A stretch of DNA of 64,000 bases from Endozoicomonas sp. ISHI1 (GCF_024606225.1 NZ_JAGRPU010000006.1:1-64000); one strand, 5' to 3'. Shown: positions 24,101 through 30,499, numbered from the stretch's first letter. The notes: generated by a model from the letters alone, not told the origin. Translations and numbers: made by a program.

Positions 24101-27100
24101 ATTCTCAATGCCATACAACTGGTCACTGCCACCGTCGCCATCATCACTGGCTGCATTGGCAGAGAGATCAACAGTGACTCCTGCCGCTGCCAGTGAATAG
24201 CTGACGGTATCCGTGTCCTGACTGCCCGGATTTACGCCCGCAGCTTCTGTCTCTCCATAGAAAGTGTCATTACCGGCACCACCACGCAGCAGGTCGTCAC
24301 CCCCATTACCGCTGAGTACGTTGTCACCACTATCACCTACCAGCCTGTCGTTGTTGCTGCCACCCGTGACATTCTCAATATTAATCAGGGTATCGGTGCC
24401 GGCATCAATGCCGTTGGTATGGGTCAATGAGCCATCCAGGGCAACCGTCACGATACCGGTGCTGCCGGAATAGTCAGCGGTATCGCTCCCAGCGCCACCG
24501 TCCAGAGTGTTGCTGCCCCCCCTGCCTGTGAGTGCATCATCCCCGGCACCACCCATTAGCTGGTTATTGGCACTGTCCCCCAGCAGGCGGTCATCACCGC
24601 TGCCGCCAGTGATATTCTCAATACCCACCAGTGTGTCAGTGCCGCTGAGCGTACTGCTGGCAATACCGGTATCCAAATCTGCATTCAGATCGGTTGAGTC
24701 GGCACTGTAATCGGCGGTATCTCCGTTCGTTGTCTGGAGACCGCCATTGAGAGTGTCATTACCGCTCCCGCCGGTGAGCCGGTCATCACCGTCCCCTCCC
24801 AGCAGGGTGTCTTCGCCCCCACCACCATCGAGAACATCGTCACCGGCATTACCCGTCAGCGTGTTAGCATCCGTGTTGCCCGTTAGCTGGTCATTGCTGG
24901 AGCCGCCTATGACATTTTCAATGCCTGAAAGAGTGTCCTGGCTGCCAGTGCCATCATTGGCCACCACGCCGTTGGCCAGATCAACCTGAAGGCCGATGGT
25001 AGCGGCACTGTAATCAACCGTGTCACCGTGGGTTTCATTGCCATCACCGCCAGTCAGCTGATCGGCTCCAGAGCCACCAATGAGTGTGTCATCACCATCA
25101 CCGCCTTCGAGAATATCGATGCCTGCGCCACCGGACAGTTGATCGTCACCGGCATTTCCCCGGAGCACATTACTTTCATTACTCACACCGGCGGTAATAA
25201 CATCGTCACCAAAGCCGCCCAGCACATTCTCAATACTGGTTAGAGTATCGGTGTTATTGAAACCATCATTGCTGGCCGTATCATTTTCCAGATCAACAAC
25301 AATATTGCCGGTTACTGTGGAATAGTCAGCCGTATCGCTTTCTGAACCAGTGCCACCATCGAAAACATCACTGCCATCGCCGCCCACGAAAGTATCTTCA
25401 CCGTCCCCACCCTGCAGGTGGTTATTGAGCTCATTGCCGATCAGCAAGTCGTTTCCTGCGGAACCTTTGGCATTTTCAATATTTTTCAGGCTATCGGTTC
25501 CACCGTCACCATCCAGGGCAGCATTGGCATCAATGCCGTATGAAGCGTTGTGATCTGTGCCGGAAAGGTTAACCGTCACCGCTGAAGAAGCTTCACTGTA
25601 ATCGACCCAGTCGCCAGTCTGGCCATTAAGGCCCCCATCCAACGTATCGTTACCCCCCCGGCCCATCAGTGTATCGTCACCGCTGCTGCCAGTGAGGGTG
25701 TTTTCAGCAGAGGTGCCTTTCAACACATCGTCTCCGGAACCACCGGAAACGTTCTCAATGGAAATCAGCGTGTCCTGTCCCGACGCTGTTATAACGGGGT
25801 TGTGGATATTATCCAGGTCGACTGTGACGCCGGTGGTCTCGTTGCCATAACTGACGGTATCGCTTCCCGCACCACCGTCCAGCCTGTTGGTACCGCCACC
25901 ACCGCCCAGGGTATCATTCCCATCCAGGCCGAATATTTCATTATCCCCGGTATCCCCAAGCAGTATGTCGCCCTGCCCCGCCAGGTTGGTACCTTCAATG
26001 TTTTCAATGGATTGAATGGTATCTGTACCACCCAGGCCATCATCGGAAATACGGCCATCGCTTAGGTCAACTATGACAGCACTGGAAAGAGCGGCAAAAC
26101 TGACCGTATCGACGCCATCGCCACCTCGAAGTTCATCGTTTCCGGAACCACCATCCAGCACATCGTTCCCGTCGCCGCCTTCGAGAATGTCATTACCAGC
26201 ACCTCCGATCAGTGTGTCATCGTCCGCGCCCCCCTGGAGGGTATCCTGTCCACCCTTACCATCAAGCCTGTCCATGCCACGACCACTGCTCAGCACATTA
26301 TCGAGATCATTCCCCGTGAGCGTGTCATTACCATGATCCGTGGTGATATTTTCAAACCCGGTGATGGTATCAGTACCCGTGAACAGGCCGTTCCCATAAC
26401 TCTCATTGACCGTAACGGAACCCGTTCCATCCGGTGAGGTGCTCAGGTCAACGGTGATATCATCCGGTGTATCAAAAGGACTGGTTACCGTCCCCACCAT
26501 ATCCAGCGTATCAATACCTTCACCACCATCGAGGGTATCGTTACCAAAACCGCCATGGATGGTGTCATCACTGGCACCACCATCAATAACGTCGTCACCC
26601 TGATTACCGTTTATGTAGTCATTACCGGCACCGCCACTGATGGTGTCTGTCCCGTCACCACCAGAGATATTGTCATTGCCATCCATTCCGTTAAGGACAT
26701 TAGCCCCAAAATCACCAATAATCTGATCATTCCAGGCACTACCGGTAGCGTTCTCAATATTGGTCAGGGTGTCTGTATCGCCACTGCTATCGGTGGCGGT
26801 TGAGCCAGCCAGATCAACCGTGACAGAACCGGTTTCATCGCTGTAATCCACCGTATCTGAATCTGCGCCACCATCCAGGCTGTCTGCGCCGGCGCCACCT
26901 TTCAGGATATCGGTACCCGCACCGCCCGATAGAATGTCATCATCAGCGCCACCGTCCAGTACGTCACCTCCGGCACCACCATAGAGAGTATCTGCGCCGG
27001 CACCACCTACCAGAGAGTCATCGCCACTCAAACCGCTAATAACGTCGTCACCGGCAAGGCCGGTCAGTGTATTATCACCAGTATTGCTGGCGTCAACGTA

Positions 27101-28633
27101 TTCGCTACCGGTGATGATATCGTCATGGATTGTGCCGATGACATTCTCAAAATTGCTAATGGCATCAGACGTGCCATAACCGTCATCAGTTACCGATCCG
27201 GAGCCAAGGTCTACTTCGACACCACTTTCAGGCCCTATCGTATTACCGCCATATTCATAGCTGTACTGAATCGTGTCAGAACCCGCCCCGCCATCAAGCT
27301 GGTCATCACCCATACCGCCGGAAACAAAATCATCACCACCCGCCGCATCAACAATGTCATCACCAACGCCTGCGTGAATAATGTCATCATTGTCGCCTGT
27401 TGTTATTTGGTCACTGGTTGGGCTGGTATCCAGTACCAGAGGAGAAAGTTCCGATGAGGAAAGGGTGAGTTCATCCGGGTCTGTGGCATCTCGCCGGATG
27501 ACAGGTATGCTGTATTCACTTTCTGAACCGTCTTTGAGAACCAGTTTAAAGGAAAGATCCACCACCTGGCTGTCAGTTTCAGTCGGGTAGGTCAGAATAA
27601 AATTGGTCAGACTCGGCAGCAGCCAGCTTCCGTCACTCTCTTTCGCCCCACCGGCAACTCCCCAGCCATCCGGGATATTTTCAACATAAATGGCTGCAAT
27701 ATCACTGATGTTTGCATCATTCTGCAGCACCAGATTCTTACTGTTGAATGAGTCACTGAAAAGTAGGGGATCTTCACCGTAAATTTCCAGACCACTGTTG
27801 AGATTGAGCTGGACATCAGGGTCTCCGTCAAGGCTGCTACCAAAGCGCTCGACCTCAAGATGCTGCTCAGGATCGCTTTGGGTACTCGAGGAGTTATTGC
27901 CGCCTCCACCAATAATGAACTGGCCTGCAGAACTTGAGCCGACATTGGTCACCGAAACCGAGAAGGTAATGTTACTGGTGCCCTCCCCTGTTGAAGTATC
28001 TTCTGTTGGAGTAACTTCTTCAATCGGAGGCGAAGAAGACGAGCTGGTGCTGGTTGCCTGTGCTGTGTCGGTAAAGTCATCATCACGGGGTTCTACTTCT
28101 TCTACAGGCTTTTTCTTAAACTCCTCATCCTTCTTTTTAATTTCCTTGCTGGCTTTCGATTGATTCTTTGAATCAGCCGCTTCACTGTATGACGGTTCTT
28201 GCGTTTCCTTGCCTGATGGTGTTTCTTCCTCTTCAGAATCACTCTCCTGACCCTTTAGAGTAGAAACAGGTACATCTTCCGATTCAACAAAACTGGATTT
28301 GGCAATGAATTCATCACCGCTAATCACTGAGCCATCAGCAAATTTGAATTGAAGTGTTTGCTCTGTTGCAGCCATTACCCCAGCAAGTAACAGGGTAATT
28401 TCAACACCATCCGGAAAAACAAGAACAAAATCAGGCCCCCTGACTTCCAGTTTTACGTCGTCCGAATTGAAATCCAGAAGGTATTGGGTATCAGCTGAGA
28501 CTGATTTGACGACTGATTTTGATGGTTTCTCAAACCGAACCTTTTCAAGCTCTTTCGTACCATCTGAATCTACTACTGAGTTACTAGAGGTCTGCGACTG
28601 CTGCTCACCACTGGTGCTGCTATCATCAGCCAT
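9170..28633 (-). CDS. Giant RTX-repeat type I secreted protein (adhesin- or matrix-like), 6487 residues
   Basis: One uninterrupted frame of 19.5 kb. Residues 1-115 resemble the small beta domain at the N-terminus of large type I cargoes (VLVFPDGVEITL). An acidic, low-complexity linker (about 120-240) and a folded region to about 415 follow. From there to about residue 6300 I count roughly 60 modules of about 100 residues. Each has the pattern DTVDYS, AVTVDL, DGxGxxDTLxxIENVxGS, LTGDxxxNxLxGG, then several GGxGxDxL calcium-binding nonapeptides. The C-terminus is a Ser/Thr/Asp-rich domain ending ITVNFL, typical of an uncleaved type I secretion signal. The protein is extremely acidic and has almost no Cys. 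A Shine-Dalgarno AGGGA precedes the ATG. It is co-oriented with the ABC exporter. No enzymatic or known adhesive domain is visible, so an adhesin or matrix role is inference. Confidence 0.95.
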   Translation of the reverse strand: MADDSSTSGEQQSQTSSNSVVDSDGTKELEKVRFEKPSKSVVKSVSADTQYLLDFNSDDVKLEVRGPDFVLVFPDGVEITLLLAGVMAATEQTLQFKFADGSVISGDEFIAKSSFVESEDVPVSTLKGQESDSEEEETPSGKETQEPSYSEAADSKNQSKASKEIKKKDEEFKKKPVEEVEPRDDDFTDTAQATSTSSSSSPPIEEVTPTEDTSTGEGTSNITFSVSVTNVGSSSAGQFIIGGGGNNSSSTQSDPEQHLEVERFGSSLDGDPDVQLNLNSGLEIYGEDPLLFSDSFNSKNLVLQNDANISDIAAIYVENIPDGWGVAGGAKESDGSWLLPSLTNFILTYPTETDSQVVDLSFKLVLKDGSESEYSIPVIRRDATDPDELTLSSSELSPLVLDTSPTSDQITTGDNDDIIHAGVGDDIVDAAGGDDFVSGGMGDDQLDGGAGSDTIQYSYEYGGNTIGPESGVEVDLGSGSVTDDGYGTSDAISNFENVIGTIHDDIITGSEYVDASNTGDNTLTGLAGDDVISGLSGDDSLVGGAGADTLYGGAGGDVLDGGADDDILSGGAGTDILKGGAGADSLDGGADSDTVDYSDETGSVTVDLAGSTATDSSGDTDTLTNIENATGSAWNDQIIGDFGANVLNGMDGNDNISGGDGTDTISGGAGNDYINGNQGDDVIDGGASDDTIHGGFGNDTLDGGEGIDTLDMVGTVTSPFDTPDDITVDLSTSPDGTGSVTVNESYGNGLFTGTDTITGFENITTDHGNDTLTGNDLDNVLSSGRGMDRLDGKGGQDTLQGGADDDTLIGGAGNDILEGGDGNDVLDGGSGNDELRGGDGVDTVSFAALSSAVIVDLSDGRISDDGLGGTDTIQSIENIEGTNLAGQGDILLGDTGDNEIFGLDGNDTLGGGGGTNRLDGGAGSDTVSYGNETTGVTVDLDNIHNPVITASGQDTLISIENVSGGSGDDVLKGTSAENTLTGSSGDDTLMGRGGNDTLDGGLNGQTGDWVDYSEASSAVTVNLSGTDHNASYGIDANAALDGDGGTDSLKNIENAKGSAGNDLLIGNELNNHLQGGDGEDTFVGGDGSDVFDGGTGSESDTADYSTVTGNIVVDLENDTASNDGFNNTDTLTSIENVLGGFGDDVITAGVSNESNVLRGNAGDDQLSGGAGIDILEGGDGDDTLIGGSGADQLTGGDGNETHGDTVDYSAATIGLQVDLANGVVANDGTGSQDTLSGIENVIGGSSNDQLTGNTDANTLTGNAGDDVLDGGGGEDTLLGGDGDDRLTGGSGNDTLNGGLQTTNGDTADYSADSTDLNADLDTGIASSTLSGTDTLVGIENITGGSGDDRLLGDSANNQLMGGAGDDALTGRGGSNTLDGGAGSDTADYSGSTGIVTVALDGSLTHTNGIDAGTDTLINIENVTGGSNNDRLVGDSGDNVLSGNGGDDLLRGGAGNDTFYGETEAAGVNPGSQDTDTVSYSLAAAGVTVDLSANAASDDGDGGSDQLYGIENIIGSAAQDTISGDAQDNELKGEGGNDILAGGRGSDTLDGGADTDTADYSTAIGSVNANLSSGTPQATVSGDTDTLISIENLRGSDHADTLTGDNNANDLHGGQADDILSGNDGADRLYGESGDDILVGGDGVDTLDGGSHSAAGDTADYSARNTAVTINLDNQSQNDDGSGAQDTLVDIENVTGGSVGDTLTGDAGDNVLSGSGGDDILSGGAGADTLQGDDGNDTLSGGTGADNFEGGSDVDTVTYAGISVGVTANLRTGLGNDGSGGSDTYSNVENLIGGSGDDTLTGTDSTTQGNELSGGAGDDTLTGGAGNDTLDGGTNSAVGDTVAFSDGTSGVTASLATGLATDSEGGQDVLQNIENLTGTNRDDNLTGNAVDNVLSGNAGADTLLGNGGDDTLNGGNDDDILMGGAGADTLNGGVGSDTADYSDNTGTVTVDLSLNKVTEGGINTDTLNDIENVTGGSGDDILTGDNNANALTGGDGDDLLVGGRDNDQLAGGDGIDTVDYSTSNQAVTVDLDGGTASDGFGDTDTLSGIENVVGSDHNDSLTGNNDDNELSGGLGNDTLAGGQGNDTLRGGSGENTADYTGAAAAVTANLTSGTATDDGDGGQDSFHDIDNIRGSSHDDLIIGDGNANTLYGDAGDDTLTGRAGNDRLEGGANTAVGDTADYSLAASAVTVDLSISKATDDGDGGGQDDLIGIENVTGSSGNDLLTGDTAANRLRGGDGDDSLTGGQGDDSLEGGDGSDTLVGGEGADTIDGGTGVDTLSYASDQDANSDGIGVVVDLSATQASDGSGFTDTVTNVENVIGSDFKDTLTGDANANTLSGGLGDDTLAGGAGADTLDGGGEGSDGDTADYTGASGFVTADLSGASDTAIVDGDATDTLISIENITGSQFADTLTGDDNANNLLGQGGDDTLNGGRGEDVLAGGADNDTLDGGQDADTLRGEAGEDTLIGGEGDDILEGGDDADRLEGGLGADQLKGGAGIDTAVYSNDASSITVNLADATPNATDGSGATDTLNSIENIVGSANGDSITGDSQVNVLEGGGGDDTLLGGDGDDTLQGGNDADTLYGDAGDDTLQGGDGDDTLDGGLGSDSLDGGSGNDTVDYSLTSAGVVADISGNVDTVTIGSDTDTLTSIENINGSNHNDTLTGDGDANILRGNDGDDTLSGNAGADQLFGNDGDDTLIGGSGSDTLNGGANGETNGDTADYSNHSRAVTVDLDSGTATDGTGDSDTLIDIENITGSGLGDTLTGDTHNNLIAGGDGNDTLQGNSGNDDLQGGSGDDTLTGGLGSDTLDGGTDTDTADYSTAVGSVNANLSGTPQAAVSGDATDTLVSIENLRGSNHADTLTGDNNANDLYGGQDNDTLSGNGGVDRLYGEGGDDILVGGDGADTLDGGSNNATGDTANYSARNTAVTINLQNQSQNDDGSGARDTLVNIENVTGGSAGDLLTGDGGNNVLTGGGGDDILIGGGGQDRLVGSGGSDVDTVDYSGAAGAVVADLSNTAATDDGDGSYDALIDIENLIGSASGDSLTGDVEANTLAGGAGDDTLKGMAGNDILEGGADNDTLGGGAGTDTLRGGAGTDTADYSDARFGVTVDLSAALNQASDDGESSSDTLDSIENVTGSLNNDTLTGDNQNNTLSGLAGDDILSGGGGADTLEGGDNDDTLRGNSGNDTLEGGTGSDTADYSGVTGVVTASLSNKLVSSDGDGGQDSLDSIENLIGGTLGDTLTGDSLNNRLEGREGNDVLKGGLGDDDLIGGDGTADRADYDDASAGVTVDLTAGTASGANGNDTLNSIEDIRGSNHDDTLTGDSAANVIEGLDGIDTLRGEGADDTLYGGNQNDTLYGGDGSDTLRGEDDNDTISGGAGNDDLDGGTGFDTLDYTDHTNDLTVNLNNASVNAGSNNVDTISNFEAVSSGSGNDVLTGTAAANTLRGNAGDDTLTGGDGVDTLEGGAGNDVFIEGGGSDIIDGGDDIDTVDYSNLGAGQTVLATLVVGGDGSAVSGSDTDTLRNIENLIGSDGADSLTGSSADNALSGGSGNDTLNGAAGNDTLDGGDDTDTVDYSANTSSQAIVVDLANQATNNDGLGGSDTLSNIEIIRLGAGNDQATGDSNNNEFYGNDGTDTLSGADGDDKLYGGNQDDILQGGAGTDLLDGGAGTDTVDYTDASAAVEVDLTTNRAKELGALTDTLNNIENILSGDHNDTLIGDGGVNRIEGGLGDDTITGNAGNDQLFGGDGADTFIEGAGSDAIDGGAGSDTVDYSSVSGAELTVDLDGGSGSGTATFSGGNSDVDNLVDIENIVGTNNNDTITGSSQVNELDGGDGDDRLVGEAGNDTLRGGNGTDTADYSYQTNNVLINLADDTNNDDGHGDRDSLFDIENVVSGSGNDTLTGDSADNTLDGGTGDDTLSGGSGDDTLNGNGGIDTADYRDAVSGLTIDLSTSAPINDTLGGQDTLQSIENLMGGNHADTLTGNHLANALWGGDQDDTLNGLDGTDTLEGQEGNDTLDGGDLDDTLKGGNGDDILIGGSGNDDLQGDAGIDTADYSAQTQSVTINLLDQSQNNDGQTGQDTLTGIENLSGGSNNDTLTGDNADNTIRGNGGNDTLSGSGGDDQLVGDAGDDTLQGGAGNDTLDGGQGTDTADYTGHGSAVTATLTDGGAGSGTATDAATSDTDTLAGIENLAGSSNDDRLTGNDLANILHGGDGADTLVGGDGADTLRGGDDATDNSLSDTADYSAASGALTIDLANKEATNDGYGNRDVVIDIENVVGTAHNDSIRGDGANNHLTGGDGNDTFYGAGGVDTFIGGAGIDTADYGDAASAINVNLLSGAASNDGDGANDTLTGIENVIGSGNDDTIEGDAQANQLEGGNGADTLTGGDGDDVLLGQDGDDILEGGLGADTLDGGLGNDRVDYSTFAGALTIDRSGGGSSFQVDLGGGNVDTLIDIEDLVLGAGDDHIIGDNTANRYDGGIGNDTLEGRGGNDTLNGDEGDDTIKGGSGSDILDGGENANDNDTLDYSDNTTGLTVDLGSSSVVDGADTDTIANFESVMGGSGNDTLTGTAEVNILDGQGGDDTLYGKAGADTLRGGTHGSNGDTADYSAHGSAVTVTLTANGNGTANDGTDTDTLEGIENISGTAHDDTLTGDNNANTLRGNGGVDTINGGAGTDSLYGDAGNDTLNGDAGNDTLYGGTGNDTLDGGSDSDTVDYSGKGAITVDMNLASNQVSNDGESGQDTLLNIETIIGTANNDTMTGNTDSHRFEGGGGDDTLSGGGGDDDIEGNADNDILTGGQGEDFLKGGTGQDSLSGGTENDTLWGEDGDDTLDGDAGDDTLDGGTGEDTLDGGAGDDTIDGGAGTDTLLLTGATQAVNIDLQAGSASNDGYGTSDSSITNIENVTLGANGGVVTGSADVNVLTGSTGVDQFHGGGGNDRLEGHDNNDLLYGDAGQDTLYGGAGTDTLEGGSDNDTLYGEADDDTLRGDAGQDQLFGGDGNDTLEGGDDDDTLEGGANDDTLHGGNHNDTLRGDAGADTLNGDAGDDVLEGGDGIDTLNGGDDDDTLRGGAEGDTLNGGSGNDTLVGGAGNDNLDGGAGTGDWADYSGAIGSVTADLSDLVGTNAADGEGSNDTLSNIENIRGSAQSDNLTGDANANHLVGNDNDDTLSGGDGADHLEGGDGNDYLTGGAGADTLDGGEQAGDNDTVDYASESSAVTVDLSNVSQTASVGGVTDTLSGIESVVGGSGDDIFTGNGDDNTLQGNAGQDRIDGGAGDDTLQGGDDNDTLNGGQGDDTIDGGSGNNDLLDLSTATHAIDLNLGDGKATQDGYGSSDSSITGIEDVTGGGQADDITGSSLANILRGGGDDDLLKGGFGNDTLYGDSGADTLQGNAGDDEIYGGTGNDTVSYADGGAVNVNLTTGVATGNGTDNLYEIENITGSFSDDTLTGDSADNTLDGSSGDDTLIGGAGNDVLEGGAHSSLGDTVDYSGATNGVTVNLTSETGSSVDQGTDTLRNIENIIGSNHNDALTGSSVSNSINAGAGADTIYGSDGDDTLDGGSSSDTVDYNTSHFNSSGNGLTVTLRDSSDGSAVHGSDTDTLKNIENVTGSSNNDTLIGDTGNNTLNGMAGDDTLESGTGTDTLDGGTGSDTADYSNHTNSGITVVLNGSGNGTVNDGTSTDTLHNIENIIATDGMDTITGDNEDNNISAGDQNDTIHSSNGSDILDGGSGTDTLNYSTNSSGVTVTLAGASDGSVAKGGNTDTVRNVENVVGSAFIDTMTGDSNINSLSGMGGNDTFHGSGGNDILDGGTDIDTVDYSAYTATVNVTLAETGNDGTATTSAGTDTLREIENIIGGSGDDTLIGNSAINDLKGGAGNDTLRGGAGADTLDGGAGEDTVDYSQDSGTVIVDLSGDYAIDGGGGNDTLTDIENIIGSDHLSGDQLYGNASANTINGGAGGDTIWGGSGADTINGGDGNDDINGNQDDDIITGGDGDDIIHGGFGNDKLDGGANTAAGDTLDMVGNVSGPLDTPDDITVDLSATADPEGYITVNKSFGNGLFTGTDRVKGFENVTTNHGNDTLIGDSANNILTSGVGNDTLRGGNGNDTLIAGDGNDTLEGGAGTDTLNGGADEDTVDYSNETSFVTVDLGTGNATDGGGSNDSLTDIEHITGSDHGDSLTGSTVNNTIEAGKGADTIYATDGNDTLDGGDGIDTVDYNSSHFNSSANGITATLNGSANGTVAHGVDSDTLRNIENLVGTNNADTLTGDSNNNSLSGMGGNDTLRGGAGADTLDGGAGEDTVDYSSETSGVTVNLDTGAATDGSGATDTLTSIEKVLGSNNTASGDDLTASSTVANVLEGNAGNDTLTGFAADQLIGGAGDDILNVDLAALQNNATRIDGGADSDTLNLNNGGTWDLGNFTSLIDNVEKIDFSDGSADTITISMNDVSALTGSNSLTIDVDGSNTDGITVNDETSVDTSNANQHIYSDGTNTITVNFL
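10440..10650 (-). repeat. Variant RTX module, C-terminal copy
   Basis: This segment encodes DDITVDLSATADPEGYITV, then NGLFTGTD and GFENVTTNHGNDTL, unlike the standard module. It matches the copy at 26320-26540 near the other end of the protein (residues about 5998-6064 against 698-771). No other module in the gene has this form. Confidence 0.75.
19660..20230 (-). repeat. Intragenic segmental duplication, copy 1
   Basis: About 570 bp covering more than one RTX module is closely similar at the DNA level to 23440-24010, with long exact blocks (for example AAGGTTGATGGTTACCGCCG) and a few 3-bp indels. Similarity between other modules is far weaker at DNA level, so this reflects a recent internal duplication or gene conversion. 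Confidence 0.8.
23440..24010 (-). repeat. Intragenic segmental duplication, copy 2
   Basis: Second copy of the segment at 19660-20230. The protein counterparts both contain DTANYSARNTAVTINLQNQS or DTADYSARNTAVTINLDNQS, followed by matching LRGSxHADTLTGDNNANDL stretches in the neighbouring module. Confidence 0.8.
26320..26540 (-). repeat. Variant RTX module, N-terminal copy
   Basis: Partner of the repeat at 10440-10650. It encodes GFGNDTLDGGEGIDTLDMVG, then DDITVDLSTSPDGTGSVTV and NGLFTGTDTITGFENITT. The two variant modules lie near opposite ends of the repeat array. Confidence 0.75.
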
Positions 28634-29258
28634 GATTACATCCCTGCGTAATTATTTTGACAACTAAAAATCTTGATAAATATTTTTCGTAACAAACAAA
28701 CAAGTGATCTATCTAAAATACAACCCCATTAAGTAGGTATAGATAGTTACCTTCAATTAATTGAAAAAAATAAAAGACAGTCTATTTAGGTAATGCTTTG
28801 GACAGTTTTTTGACGACTTAACATTGATGCACCAAGGCTTATGTGACAAAAAACCAAAAGAAATTGCTAAACCCATTGTGCTGCATGGCCTAAAAAAACG
28901 ACATGTAAGAAGATGCACCATTGTGCATACAATTATCCGGTTCTAAGAATCCATTATGATACACTTGTCCCTCTTCTCTAACAGGAGTGACAAAGGGAAG
29001 CCTTTAGGAAAACATGACGCCCGGTTCCAATACTGGCTAATTTACTCACTGATATCCGGGGCTTGGGCGACCGGGGCACTTTCAGGCAAATCGGCGGGAT
29101 ATCAGACTTGCAATTAAATCCGAACCCTCGTAGCACAGGCCTCGGTAGATCAATGTTAAGTCCTCAAAAAACTGTCCGATGTATTGTTTAACAGAACATG
29201 GTCGATAGATAAAAAGGGTTTAATTAAAAATTCTCAATGAATTAGAACACCTATATAA
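28634..29258. promoter_or_regulatory. 625-bp intergenic region upstream of the giant RTX gene
   Basis: AT-rich, with no credible ORF. It separates the RTX gene (minus) from the oxygenase gene (plus) and should contain the promoters of both. A small palindrome TGCACCATTGTGCA lies near 28915, which resembles an NtrC-type half-site pair only loosely. The length suggests regulated transcription, but no site can be assigned with confidence. Confidence 0.4.
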
Positions 29259-30368
29259 ATGAACAATAAACCACCCTCATGGGGAGAACCTGCCCCCTGG
29301 TTCCACGCTCACACAACCAATAACCCCCAGTTTGCATTCTCCAGTCTCGGCGGGCGTTTTGTTGGACTGGCCTTTCTTGGAGACTGCTCAGCAAAACCTG
29401 TTATCAAGTTTCTGAAAGAAGTCAATCAATCAGATTTAATGACTCGTGATGACCAAAGCGTCCGTTTCGCAGTCACCTTGAATCAAAGAGACCTGCATAA
29501 CCCCCAAACGCTGCAAGCATTCCCAAAGCAGCGTATTTTTTATGATGAAGCAGGCGCAGTTGCCAGACAATACGGTGCCTTGGGCAAACACTCTGAACAG
29601 CAAGAACTTTACTATCCCTACTGGTTAATTCTTGACCCAACGCTTCGTGTCTATGCCAAAGGCAACATTGATGAGCCTGATATTTTTATAAAAACCATGC
29701 AGAGCCTGCCTGAACCTGCATACCACTCATCTCCAGAGATAGAATCCTGGGCTCCGGTTTTGCTGGTACCCAGGGTGCTGGAAAGCGACTTTTGCGAAAC
29801 CCTTATTCGTTATTATCACGAAGGACAGCCTGAGCCATCGGGCTTTATGCGAACCATTGGCGGCAAAACACTGGAACTTCAGGATAACCATGTCAAACGT
29901 CGAACCGACATCAGTATTGACGATAAAAACTTGCAGGCGGCACTGAAACATCGAATAAGAACTCGCCTGACTCCTGAAATAGCCAAAGCTTTTCAGTTTC
30001 AGGCTACACGCATTGAACGCTACATCGTTGCCTGCTACGACAGCAGTGATGCGGGTTTCTTCAAAGAACACCGGGATAACACCACGAAAGGCACCGCACA
30101 CCGGCGATTCGCTATCAGCATCAACCTGAATAGTGAAGAATACGAGGGAGGTGAATTGTGGTTTCCAGAATACGGCAACCGTCGTTATAAGCCCCCCACG
30201 GGTGGTGCTATCGTCTTTTCCTGTTCTCTTATGCATGCGGCAACGCCTGTAACAAGCGGCACCCGCTATGTCACCCTGCCATTTCTTTACGATGATGCGG
30301 CAGCCAGAATACGTGAAGAAAACAACCGTTTTCTGGGCGACGGGGTTGAGCCTTATCAGTCCGGCTAA
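29259..30368 (+). CDS. 2OG-Fe(II) oxygenase (prolyl 4-hydroxylase-like) with N-terminal thioredoxin/peroxiredoxin-like domain
   Basis: 369 residues. The first 150 look like a peroxiredoxin/thioredoxin-fold domain (GEPAPWFHAHT, then GRFVGLAFLGDCS, and YWLILDPTLRVYAKG). The C-terminal domain is a 2-oxoglutarate dioxygenase of the P4Hc type, with iron ligands H271 and D273 (HRDN) and H326 (MHAATPV). The 2OG-binding R336 sits ten residues further on, and the family strand GGELWFPEYG is present. Such enzymes hydroxylate proline or other side chains in proteins or small substrates. The substrate is unknown. It is divergent from the giant RTX gene, which makes modification of a secreted protein a possibility but not a demonstrated one. 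Confidence 0.88.
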   Translation: MNNKPPSWGEPAPWFHAHTTNNPQFAFSSLGGRFVGLAFLGDCSAKPVIKFLKEVNQSDLMTRDDQSVRFAVTLNQRDLHNPQTLQAFPKQRIFYDEAGAVARQYGALGKHSEQQELYYPYWLILDPTLRVYAKGNIDEPDIFIKTMQSLPEPAYHSSPEIESWAPVLLVPRVLESDFCETLIRYYHEGQPEPSGFMRTIGGKTLELQDNHVKRRTDISIDDKNLQAALKHRIRTRLTPEIAKAFQFQATRIERYIVACYDSSDAGFFKEHRDNTTKGTAHRRFAISINLNSEEYEGGELWFPEYGNRRYKPPTGGAIVFSCSLMHAATPVTSGTRYVTLPFLYDDAAARIREENNRFLGDGVEPYQSG

Positions 30369-30499
30369 TCTCTGCTAGTGGTGGGTCAGAGTGCTTCGGC
30401 CTCCGGAATAATGAGTCAGGACACCTATCCGTTGACCATGGAGAACAAGCGAGAAGGCTTCTACAAACTCAGAGCGAGCGTTTTGTGATACAGTCACGA

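Noticed and set aside
9222..28667. Dozens of open frames of 60-300 codons on the plus strand and in other minus frames
   Set aside because: They are shadows of the repetitive RTX gene. The periodic composition keeps alternative frames open, giving monotonous peptides such as PPSPPSRVSSPA with no start signals.
28905..28935. NtrC-like palindrome TGCACCATTGTGCA upstream of the RTX gene
   Set aside because: The spacing is shorter than in known NtrC sites, and no sigma-54 promoter is visible downstream, so it was not listed as a regulatory site.
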